Assembly: GCA_023614405.1 (NCBI GenBank)
Contig: CM042684.1
Location: forward strand, 533,308,682-533,372,681
Length of the DNA stretch: 64,000 nucleotides
Source: Avena insularis
Taxonomy: Eukaryota; Streptophyta; Magnoliopsida; Poales; Poaceae
Direction: 5' to 3'
The notes under the pieces are model-generated. The model did no database searches. It saw only the letters and a program-made list of their open reading frames with translations, and was not told where the DNA came from. The translations under genes were made by a program, and so were the position numbers. Positions 47,047-57,500 of this stretch are shown in pieces (within the stretch, counting starts at the first letter, position 1; every line of letters begins with the position of its first letter).

Positions 47047-47339
47047 CTAGGGTTTGTCCACGACCAAAATCGGGCATGGAACGTGCGGCGGGGGAAGGAA
47101 ACGCTGGGGCGACCAGATCTACACTCTATTGTGGTGGGGGCAAGGCAGATACAACTGGAATCGCCGTTGGCTTGGCGGGGTCGGGCGCGGTGAGAGAGGT
47201 CGTGGGGAATTTTCATCGGCAATTGGCGTGCGCGCATAACTGGATATTTTGTGCCACAAATATGCAGCACAAGGCCATTTTTATTGTGGCATGCCTAAAA
47301 CAATTATTGAGCACCGGACAACTGTTGAAGATGCTCTTA

Positions 47340-47866
47340 TATCTCGTGCTCCACTTTGAAACCTCTCTAGATGAATCTTCATCGGTGTGGGTGATAGTAA
47401 AGCTGTCCATAACCGAACCAAAACCTAAAACCAAAAAAACCTAACTACAACCAAAATTCCGTTTTTTCAGTTTGTGGTTAAGGTTTCATTTAGCAAACGT
47501 GCTAATCATATTGCCCTCGTTTAATTCGGGTTTAAACCAAAAAACTACAGTTTTTACCCAAGCTAACCGAACAGACATTTTGTAAAAAAGGCACGTCTCA
47601 GGCCTAGCCCAATTTTGCCCAAACATGTTGATTTAGACCCAAGTTTTTGTTTTCAAAATTTGTTGACATTTTGAATGTATTTTTATAATGGGAGATGCTA
47701 ATACTATGAGCTAGTGGATTTCCACCTATAACTCTTTAAATCAAATTGATGCTACAAATTTATTTGGAAGTACATGCCTAAGTTTTCCCATTAGTAACAA
47801 CTCCTTTTCCATTACTAACAAACAATACTTTTGCTTCACGAAAACTTAAATATCACATTTCCTATA
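47340..47866. other. AT-rich intergenic sequence, nothing recognised
   Basis: It contains an A/C-rich stretch (aaccgaaccaaaacctaaaacc) near 47410 but no gene or element terminus. Confidence 0.4.
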
Positions 47867-48655
47867 TTTGTGTAAATTTCTACCATTATATCATCCAATT
47901 GATCTGATGTGAATAAGTGTATAAAGAGATTGTAGTGGATGTTCAATTATTCTTATGGATTTGAGATTCATAGGAACTTTAGTAGCATTCTTCCGATCCA
48001 GAGTTTTTGACTTAACATGTCTAGACCGTCAGAAAAACATTGTGAAATGGAGGGAGTGGAAATATTTGGTAGAAGCAAGCATGCTATGAACACAACTTAA
48101 AATATTTCAGGGTAATAATCAAGGTTCAACATCCGTAAGGACATTTATAAATTACAGCTAGATAACTGAAATTTCAATTCTGATGATTCTGGCATGGCTA
48201 CATGACTGCATATACTACAGATCCAACTGATGCATGCGGCTTTAGTGCCTCCCCCTCCTGTACCTGTTCTTCTTAAGCCTCAGCTGTAAATGGGAGATTG
48301 GGCAAAATGGAAGCATCAGATCATGAATGAAAGAAGATTGTCGCAACAGCTAAATCATATTACCCCTTTTAGTAGCTGCCAAGAAATAAAAATTAATCCT
48401 GGTATCGCTACGCATTATTAGTTACAAATATTTTGAAAATGACATCATGCTACGGAATCAAGAACACACTAATAAGGCCAAGAAGGACACGATGACATGG
48501 AGAACAAAGTTTCACCTGGTTGCTGTGGCCACACTTCTTCTTACGTCAGTTTGTAGCTCTGAGAGGTAGGCGAGCATAGCACCTAGTACAAGCGAAGCGA
48601 GACAAAGAGAGGTTAGCGTACACAATTCAAACCCAGAACGACAAAAGAAAACCGA
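47867..48655. repeat. Direct duplication, copy A (3' part of a ubiquitin-L40 gene)
   Basis: About 790 bp match 53803-54594 in the same orientation with scattered differences and small gaps. The unit includes downstream sequence, exon 4, intron 3, exon 3 and the start of intron 2. Copy A ends abruptly at accgacct, where Copia sequence begins. Confidence 0.9.
48242..48582 (-). pseudogene. Ribosomal protein L40 3' exons, duplicated and broken
   Basis: The acceptor CTAG precedes an exon (48582-48516) encoding [10 protein letters not shown], then TGA in place of a cysteine codon, then [11 protein letters not shown] second exon (48283-48242) encodes [13 protein letters not shown] and a stop. The premature stop at 48546-48548 removes one of the four zinc-binding cysteines. 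No ubiquitin exons accompany this copy: upstream it is fused to a Copia fragment. It is a pseudogene made by segmental duplication of the gene at 54.2-60.5 kb, and its introns show it is not a processed copy. Confidence 0.88.
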
Positions 48656-51310
48656 CCTCATCTAGCTCTCTATTTAGAAAAGCCGTCTTAACGTCCATTT
48701 GATGAATGAGAAGACCATGTGAGGCAGCCAAGGATAGTAGTACTCGAATAGTGGTCAATCCAGGTGAGTAGGTATCGAAGAAGTATTCACCTTCTTTCTG
48801 GGTATAACCCTTGGCAACAAGACGTGCCTTGTACTTTTCAATAGTACCATCAGGTCTAAGCTTTTTCTTGAACACCCACTTACATCCTACAGGTTTACAC
48901 CCATAAGGACGATCAATGACCTCCCAAGTTCCATTAGCTAAGATGGAATCCATCTCACTACGAACAGCTTCTTTCCAGTAGTCAGCATCTTGAGATGCGT
49001 AAGCTTCTGAAATAGAGGTGGAAGTATCATCCACAAGGTACACAATGAAGTCATCACCAAAAGACTTTGCAATCCTTTGTCTCTTGCTCCTTTTAGGAGC
49101 TTCATTGCCGTCTGATGAGCTAGACATACCTTTTATGGGAAACATGTCCTCAAAGAAAGTCGCATCATTCGATTCCATAATCGTACCAACATGCATGTTG
49201 GATACCTCAGATTTTACTATAAAAAATCTATAGCCAATGCTATGAAAAGCATATCCCAGAAAAACACAATCCACGGTTTTTGGTCCAAGCTTTCACTTCT
49301 TGGGTATTGAAATATTAACTTTCGCCAAACATCCCCAAGTTCGTAAGTAAGAGAGTTTAAGCCTTTTCTTTTCCCATTCCTCAAATGGAGTCATGGTTTT
49401 ATCCTTTACGGAAACACGGTTTAGGACATGACACGCAGTCATTAGCGCCTCCCCCACCATTCCTTGGAAAGACCCGATGTATCTAACATGACGTTAACCA
49501 AATCAGTTAGAGTGCGGTTCTTTCTTTCGGCCACCCCATTTGACTGAGGTGAATAGGGAGGCGTCTTCTCATGAATAATACCATGTTCCGTATAGAATAT
49601 ATCAAATTCATTTGAAAAGTACTCTCCACCATGATCTGACCTTAACCGCTTGATTCTAAGATCAAGTTGGTTTTTTGCTTCAACTTTATAGTTTTTGAAG
49701 TAACTCAAAGCTTCATCTTTAGATTTCAGAAGATAAACATAGCAGTATCTAGTGGAGTCATCAATCAACGTCATAAAGTATCTTTTTCCACCTTGTGTCA
49801 ACACACCATTCATCTCACAAAGATCTGAATGTATAAATTCTAGAGGTGCTAAGTTTCTCGGTTCCGCAGCCGTATGAGACTTACGGGGTTGCTTTGCTTG
49901 CACACAAACTTGGCACTTAGAACCTTTGATAGTGGTAAATTTCGGAATTAAACTCATATTGGCTAGCCGCGTCATGCAACCAAAGTTAATATGATAAAAT
50001 CGTGAATGCCAAATATTGGACTCATTATCATTGCAAACATGATTAATAACTTTAGTACATGAGTCTGACAAAGATAAGCAGAACATACCTCCGCACTCAT
50101 AACCCTTTCCAACAAATTGTACATACTTAGAGATTACAACTTTACTGGACTCAAACACCAACTTAAAACCATCTCGACATAGGAGCGATCCCCTGATGAG
50201 ATTCTTATTGATGGACGGAACGTGCTGCACATTCTTCAGTTGTACGGTCTTCCCCGAAGTAAATTTCGGATTTACCGTACCAACACCATGAACAGAAGCA
50301 TGTGAGCCGTTTTCCATCATCACGAAGGAAGTCCTTGCGACCTGATAAGAAGAGAACATGGATATATCAGAACATACATATGTATTAGCACCCGTGTCAA
50401 TCCACCAATCAGGAGAATGACATACTGAAAGGATAGTAGGTAAAATACCGTACCCAATGTCCTTCATCTTAGTATCGCTAATAATAACATTAGTGGTCTT
50501 GCCGCTGTTTCCATGTTGCCGCTTGTCAAAGCGATTAGGGCAGCTAGGAGCCCAATGATCAGGATCACCATAGACGTGGCAATAACCTTTCTTCTTATCA
50601 TTCTTCCTCTTAAAGTTGGTGGAGTGAGTGGCCTTGTTCTTGCCATCAAACTTCCCTTTGCCATCAGACTTGTTCTTATTCTTGAACTTGTGGGATTGGA
50701 AGTTTTTCTTCTGTACCAAATTGGCACTAGAAGCTCCCTCAAAACCTCGAGCACGTGTGTCCTTTGCTCTCGCCTTCTCTTCCACATGAAGAGACCCAAT
50801 GAGATCCGTAACGGAAAATTCTTGTCTTTTATGTTTCAGAGAAGTAGCAAAGTTCCTCCACATGGGAGGAAACTTGGCAATAATGCCTCCGGCCACAAAC
50901 TTGTCGGGGAAGGTACACTTGAACTGCTCGAGTTCTTTGGCAAGTGATTGTATCTCATGAGCTTGCTCAACGACGGAGCGCTCATCAACCATCTTGTAGT
51001 CATAGAATTGCTCCATGACATACAACTCAGTGCCAATGTCCGAGACCCCAAACTTGGCCTCGAGCGCATCCCATGCGTCTTTGCCATTATCAAATGACAT
51101 ATATGGGTCAACAATATTGTCCCCAAGAATACTGAACAGAGCCGCCATAAACATGTTATCGGCTTTCTTAAAGGCCGCTTCCTGCTCAGCAGAAAGATCT
51201 CCTTCAGGTTTGCCAAGAGTGGCGCTATAGCAGTTTAGGTTTTAAACCATAGAATTGCTCTCGCGCGCGAACTCTTATAGTGCATACCATCAAACGAAGG
51301 AGGCCTAGTA
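48656..51310 (-). pseudogene. Copia gag-pol fragment
   Basis: On the minus strand, a Gag start (TRPPSFDGMHYK) lies in one frame and a frameshift near 51235 leads to the main frame (51154-49442, 570 codons). That frame contains Gag, a zinc knuckle with one Cys replaced (CHVYGDPDHWAPSC), the protease motif WWIDTGAN, and the integrase HHCC (HSRFYHINF, KCQVCVQ) and DDE core (LIDDSTRY, RSDHGGEYF, YSPQSNGVAERKN). A frameshift near 49450 and a stop near 49290 precede the linker (DYWKEAVRSEMDSI) and the first RT block (KWVFKKKLRPDGTIEKYKAR). It ends within HQMDVKTAFLN. The order protease-integrase-RT is that of Copia. Not functional. Confidence 0.9.
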
Positions 51311-51552
51311 GCCGCGGCTACACCAGTGGAATTCAGTTGCCTATAATCAGGTTTTTGGATTGTTGAAAATATAAGTAATAATCCATATGATTTAATCGGA
51401 ATAATAAACTGATAAAGCGTGATCATACAGATAGTACTAAAACTAATCATGCAGATCAACAAAGTAGATGAACAAATTACATCTAAATAAGATAAACCTA
51501 TCACATTTACACCGAACGCTAGAATAAGGAACTCTAGCAGAATCTGAAATAA

Positions 51553-52551
51553 GAGCATCTCCAGCAGCGACGCTAAAAATTGCGCGCGCCCAATAAACCG
51601 CTTGTTTAGCGCGCGGAGCCTTGTTTTCGGCGCTCCAGCAGCGACTGCAAACTAGCGCGCGCGGTAAATTTTTTTCCAGCGTGCAGTATATGCGCTATCG
51701 CGAGCGCCACATCTGGGGCTCCTGGTTCGGCGTGCTGGAAACACACACTCGCGCGCAGAGCTGAAATCGCCCCTCCCCCCCGCGCCCGCGCTTCCTCTCT
51801 TCCCATTCCCAAATCCCGCCGGTGCCGACAGCGCGCCGCTTGTTGCCTCCTGGCCAAGCTTCCCCGCCGCTGCCGCCCAAGCTTCCCCGCCGCTAATCGA
51901 CCGCCACACTGTTGCCGCTTCAGCCACCGGGATATTGCAAGCTCAATTTGCAATTGTGCATGGACCGGCTCGGTTTTGGGATCAAGAGATCCTTTGGTAC
52001 ATCATGATGGCTTGTGTGATCATGCATAACATGATCATAGAGGATAAGCGTGGTGAGGATGGCCTCGACTACAACTATGAGTATGTGGGACAACCCGTCC
52101 GAATTCGAAGTAGGCAAGATAGGATAGCCCGGTTCCTTACCTCCTACCATGCCATTCGAGTTAATGAGGTGCATGATGATCTCCAAAAGGATGTCATGGC
52201 GGAGTGGTGGGTTTGGAATGGAGGAAATTGATGTTCTCCTATGATTATTGTATGTCCTTTGAGATACATTTGTTGTATGATTGTTGTATGTGTTGTTGTT
52301 GTATCGGTACTTTGAACTATTCATTTGTGTTGATGTTGTATGAATATTTGAACTATTTATTCTTGATTTATTGTGTGTGTTTGATCTTTGTTTTGTCATT
52401 TGTATGTGATTTTGTTGTTCCTGCGCGCGCTATAACCTGTTTTTAGCGCTTCTGTCTTTTGACAACCGGAGTTGCGCGTGGCAAACGTGATACAGCGCGC
52501 GCCAAACGACTTATACAGCGCCAATTTTTAGCGCCGCTGCTGGAGATGCTC
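51553..52551 (+). mobile_element. PIF/Harbinger deletion derivative with a transposase tail
   Basis: This 999-bp element has ends GAGCATCTCCAGCAGCGACG and, inverted, GAGCATCTCCAGCAGCGGCG, with a TAA duplication at 51550-51552 and 52552-52554. Both ends are rich in gcgcgc words. It is inserted in the leader/LTR of the Copia element. Only the C-terminal part of a transposase remains. Confidence 0.9.
51935..52231 (+). pseudogene. Harbinger transposase C-terminal fragment
   Basis: The 98-codon frame includes LQAQF-like text, GPARFWDQEILWYIMMAC, VIMHNMIIEDKR, then ARFLTSYHAIR and LQKDVMAEWWVWNG, the conserved tail of plant PIF/Harbinger DDE_Tnp_4 transposases. The D-D-E catalytic core lies upstream in full-length elements and is missing here, replaced by GC-rich non-coding text. 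It cannot act alone. Confidence 0.85.
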
Positions 52552-53130
52552 TAAGAAGTTCAGTATGACGTACGGTAGAGCAGCGGTAGCAGCAGCCGCA
52601 GCGGTAGCAACAGCAGTAGCCGCAGCGTCGTCAGCCATGTCGTCGATGTAGAGGCTGCCGATGTCCGAGAAGAAGTCCTCGTCGGGAAAGCAGTCGTCGG
52701 AAGACGTTGTGGAAGCCAGTAGTCGCGCTTGAGCGCTCCCCAAAAACCTGATCGCCCTCACCCGTATAGGTTCACAAGAGGCGGGGTTCCGGAGGCCTAC
52801 TGTCCCGATCTGCGGTGCACGCCGCAAGCCGGGATGGGGAAGACGAAGGCGGCGACGCAATAGACTGGAAGGAGACGCGTGTGGTAAGCGATGCCGATCA
52901 GGGTAAGCGCAGAGACTTATATAGAGCATGTTAGGGAGATCGTGGGACTCAGCCCACGTCCGAGTCGGTAACAGCCCACGTCCCATAAAGACTGGAAACG
53001 ACTGACTCATTAACGCGTCCGTTAATTACTCGTAATTAATCCGGCGAGATTCCCGCAACCCGCGGCGCGCGCGCTCGCGTCGTGACGAGGCGAGGCGTGG
53101 CGAGGCGAGGCGGGCGGCGTCGGAGGAGGA

Positions 53131-53802
53131 GTGCGCGAGAGCTGCTCTTCTTCTCACACCTTAGTGAGTGGTGGAACAACCTATTATATAAGGAGGTGTA
53201 ACTCTCACTCAACTAGCAGTATTGGACTAAACTTTGACATCACGTGCACAACCATATGCTGTCATGCACAAATGGGTCAAAGAGAATTTCAGAATTTGTC
53301 TAATGAGCCAATAGCCCAAAACTCACCAAATTCCAATAGTTTTTACTTAACATTTTTGTTTGATCTTTAGTAAACATTATTCTGACTTCTAGATTTTACA
53401 ATACTCCAGGGTGCCATGTTATGCATCCATTCTAATTTCTTCTAGATGGTTCATAATTCGGCAACCTGCAGGTAAGATGTACTACTCCAGCTTCCTAGCT
53501 ATGAACCATCAACCATCTAGAATAAAACTGTTATGAACAATTTAGAAAAAATTAACATAGATTAGTACATGTTACATGCAGGACGCCGAGTTAGGAACCG
53601 TCTAGAAGAAATTAACACAAATGCATGTAAATACAAACTTATGATGAAGGTAGACTTCTGATGACGGCTATTATGTTTATGTTTAATTTTGCAACACGAC
53701 CAACACAACCAAACTTAACCAAGTCTCCTTGTGTACAACAACATGGGTCGGCCACTGTGCCAAAAAAATACAGGGTGGCGCAGCGAAGCGCGCTTATTCA
53801 TT
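53131..53802. other. Intergenic, no gene recognised
   Basis: Near 53450 and 53510 two inverted copies of tctagatggtt / aaccatctaga flank about 60 bp. A related word (gaaccgtctagaag) follows near 53598. It may be a small unclassified MITE. Confidence 0.35.
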
Positions 53803-54594
53803 CATATATTTCTGTAAATTTCTATCAATATATCATCCAACCGATCCGATGTGAATAAGTGTATAAAGAGATTGTAGTGGATGTTCAGTTATTCTTATGG
53901 AATTGAGATCTGTATAGGAATTTGAGTAGCATTGTTCCAACCCAAACATTTTGACTTAACATGTCTAAATCGTCAAGAAAACATTGTGAAATGAAGGGAG
54001 TGGAAATATTTGGAAGAAGCAAGCATGCTATGAACACAAGTTCAAGTATTTCGGGATAGTAATCAAGGATCAACATTCGTAAGGATATTTACAACTAGAT
54101 AACTAAAATTTCAATTCTGATAACTCTTGCATGGCTACATGACTGCATATACTACCGATCCAACTGATGCATGCGGTTTTAGTGCCTCCCCCTCCTGTAC
54201 CTGTTCTTCTTAAGCCTCAGCTGTAAATGGGAGATTGGGCAAAATGCAAGCATCAGATCATGAATGAAAGAAGATTGTCGCAACAGCTAAATCATATTAC
54301 CCCTTTTAGTAGCTGCCAAAAAATAAAAAATAATCCTGGTACCGCATTATTAGTTACAAATATTTTGAAAATGACAGCATGCTACTGAATCAAGAACACA
54401 CTAATAAGACCAAGAAGGACATGATGACATGCACAAGAAAGATTCACCTGGTTGCTGTGGCCACACTTCTTTTTACGGCAGTTTGTAGCTCTGAGAGGTA
54501 GGCGAGCATAGCACCTAGTACAAGAGAAGCGTGACAAAGAGGTTAGCGTACATAATTCAAACCCATAAGAATGACAAATAAAAAACCGACCTAT
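53803..54594. repeat. Direct duplication, copy B (in the intact ubiquitin-L40 gene)
   Basis: Same content and orientation as 47867-48655, lying about 5.94 kb away. Copy B continues into intron 2 of the gene, so it represents the original arrangement. Confidence 0.9.
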
Positions 54595-57500
54595 CTCTTA
54601 AGCAAAGTTAGAGATGGCAAGGCTAAAACTGTGCATTTTCGGAAAACAGAAGCTGAACTGAAACACTGATGAAATAGGAAAACGATAAGGATCCTCAGAC
54701 AATCGCTAGCTTTTATCGTCCGGATCGTACGCACCGCGTCATGCTAATAACTGCGCGGGCCCACTCCCACCGTCCCCCACCTTATCTCTTCCTTCTCTTC
54801 TTCTTTTCCCCATCTTAAACCGTCTCTCTCTCATCCACCTGACGCGATGGCTGTCCAAATGTGGCGCCCCGCAAAAACCATTATTAGAAAATCGTGTTGT
54901 TTTTGTGCATTGCATCATCATGACCGCATGCTCATGTCATCATGCCACATTGCATTTGAGCATCGTCATGTCATCTTGCATTTGTTTGCATAAAACTATC
55001 TTCGAGAAGTCTGTTTTTGTTTTCTAAACGCCCCGTCTTTGTTCAAACACAAAACCCGGGTCTCCGAAATATTTTGTTTTGTCTACCAACGGTTTACAAA
55101 AGCGCCGTTTTAAATAATCATATATTTATTTTATTTTATTTTCAGGGGGCAGCCGTACCGGGCCGATCCGACCTAGTCGGCCACCCCCAGTACAAAAACC
55201 AGAGCCCCCTCAAACCTTTTTCTACCTAAACCTAGTCTACCCATCCCCAGCCACCTCACCCCCTCCAATCCCTTGTCGCCACCTCACCCTGCCCCTTTCT
55301 TCCATCCACTCGATCACAGCCACCTGGTCCACTCCGCGGGCCCACCTCCTGCCCTCTTTCCCGTCCCAGGTCGCCAGCCCCCACCCCGACCACCTCGGGC
55401 CGCTCGCCCCGCTCTCCTGGTCACTGACAAATGACAGGACTCCGCTGGCCTCCCTCTCTCTCTTTCCTGGCCCCACCCCGACCCCGCTCTCTCCCTGGCT
55501 CTCTTCTTCCCCCGCGTACCAACCCCGCTCCCCTCTCCTCCTTGCCCCGCCGCCGCTCCTCCCCTCTGCCGGCGTGGCCCCGTCTCCCGCTCCTCTCTGC
55601 CGCAGCTCCAGCCGCCGTCTACCACCAAGCCCCCCGCCTACCGCGCCTCCTCGTCTCCAGATCTCCCATCGCCGCCCTCCGCCGGACCTGGCCCCGGCCG
55701 CATCTCCGTCGCCGCCCTCTCGGCTTCACCCCCTGCGAGCGACCGCCCTCTACTTCCACGTCATCGCCGCCTTCCACCACCTCTGCCGCCGCCGGCTCCC
55801 CCTCTTCGGCTCACCTACCGCCGCTCGAGGCCCGAGCCCGCCGGACCTCGGTCTACCACCGGCCACGCGCGCGGTACCGCCTCGGTGTTCTCCTCCTGCC
55901 GGCATCGCGTGTCCGCGCCGCCTCCGCTGCGCCGTCCAGCCCGCCCTGCAGCGCGATCTTGCTGCCGCACGCCCCCTCTCCGGCCGGTTCCGTCTGCTCC
56001 TGCCGGTCCTCGTCCCCGACACGCGTGCTCGTCGTCGTCGGCGTGCCCTGGCGCCCTTCTCCGGGCGAGCCCTTGTCGAGCTCATCTCTGCCCGCTTGCG
56101 TCATGCGCACCCTGGCAGTAGGTGCTGCTTCACCCCGCGAGTCACGTTTGGCTTTGTACCTGGTGAACTGCCTCTGTTTTTGTTGTTGTGGTGTGCTGCC
56201 GTTGATCTGATAAGAGCAGTGTAGATGGAGTTGATGCCGGTGGGAGATGATACGTTGTGGAGATACAATGGTGCTTTAGTTGGAATGATATCGGCTGACG
56301 GGTATGGGACCCCTCGCGAAGATTGCTGTCTCCGGGTTTCGCCAAGATGGCTTGCCAAGATCTTCCACCGAACCCTCGGCAACTTCCACACGCGTTGACC
56401 GTTGATCGAGATGGCACACCAAGCCCTTCATCCCGGTACGACAAGACCTTCTTCCCGCGCCGATCCCCGAGGACCGGACGCCAAGTTCGCCGAGGACCCG
56501 AACGCCAAGGCCGCTGACACGGGATGCCAAGCCCTTCATCCCGGAACGCCAAGACCTCCTTCCGAACCCGAGTTCTTCATCACATGCGACAAGATCTACT
56601 TCCGTTGTCCGAGCCCGATCCCCGACGAACCGTTCCCCCGTCGAACCCCGAACCCCTGGAACCAAGATCTTCCGAACCCAGATGGGTGACCCTAAGCCCC
56701 TATTTTTATAATATGACATTCATCTGTTGCATATTAAATTGTTCACACATGCATACATATTTTGCGGGTCCGGGTTATTTTAACGATTCACCTATAATTA
56801 AATATGGAGTCGATATGCGGGATACCTTTGTCTTATTCCGGAATCCATATAAATTGGCGTAGCGAATCGATGCCATGTTTTGCCCTGTTAATACAACATT
56901 TAAATTGCGGGGGTTCTAAACAACTTGAACCATATAATCATTTGTCGGGACCATGGTTCCGCTTAATATTGCCTAATTGCACCGCATCTGCATCATATCA
57001 TAATCATGCCGGATCTTCTACCCTAGTATTAAATATTGCATCCGGTGTTTCTTTTAGTGCTTTGCTTCTTCGCGGATTAGGCCGATGAGTTGATGCGAGT
57101 ACCGACAAGTTCTTCGGTTATGAACCTTCGGCAGTGTTTCCCAGGCGAGCATCTCTCCCCCTTCTACCTATTTTGCATTTTATAGTCTTTATTTCCTCCT
57201 GTTGATCTATTGCTATCCGTGTCGCGATGCTTTAGTGTTCTGTACCAGATATATTCCGTGCAACCTTTATATTGCCTTGGACACATCCTATTGCCTGTTG
57301 TTTGATAGATAGTCAGACTTGCGAGTCGTAGTTGCTTGCTCAGGTGCTGCTTTGCGTCGTTCTTGTTCCACCGTTATTGGAAGGTTGACACATGCTTAAT
57401 GGTGGAGATGCTTATCGGTGGAGTTGATCATGGCTTACATTATAACTTGTTAATTAAAATGCTGGAAATAGATATAATGCAGAGGCACCGGTGGGTAATA

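Larger units (their letters stand above)
45483..47336 (-). mobile_element. PIF/Harbinger-type element carrying an AP2/ERF-like domain
   Basis: The termini are GAGCATCTCCAACAG and, inverted, GAGCATCTTCAACAG, flanked by the 3-bp duplication TTA (45480-45482 and 47337-47339), the hallmark of PIF/Harbinger elements. The 1,854-bp unit includes a later hAT insertion (45658-46334), so the original was about 1.17 kb. No transposase is seen. Inside is a minus-strand frame with an AP2/ERF-like fold. Confidence 0.78.
48656..53130 (-). mobile_element. Truncated Copia retrotransposon (leader/LTR to mid-RT)
   Basis: The minus-strand element has a GC-rich LTR-like promoter region (about 51.4-53.1 kb, with CTCTATATAAG at 52916-52926), then gag, protease, integrase and the start of reverse transcriptase. 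It is cut off at 48656, before the RT active site. RNase H, the polypurine tract and the second LTR are absent. The outer LTR edge near 53.1 kb is uncertain. A 999-bp Harbinger derivative sits within the leader. Confidence 0.8.

Noticed and set aside
47867..54594. The direct repeats around the Copia fragment as its LTRs
   Set aside because: The repeats contain L40 exons and introns and lack TG...CA ends, a primer site or a polypurine tract.
55431..56224. Long plus frames (259 and 216 codons) rich in Pro, Ser and Arg
   Set aside because: They overlap in two frames, lack domains, and lie wholly inside a solo LTR defined by a 5-bp duplication.
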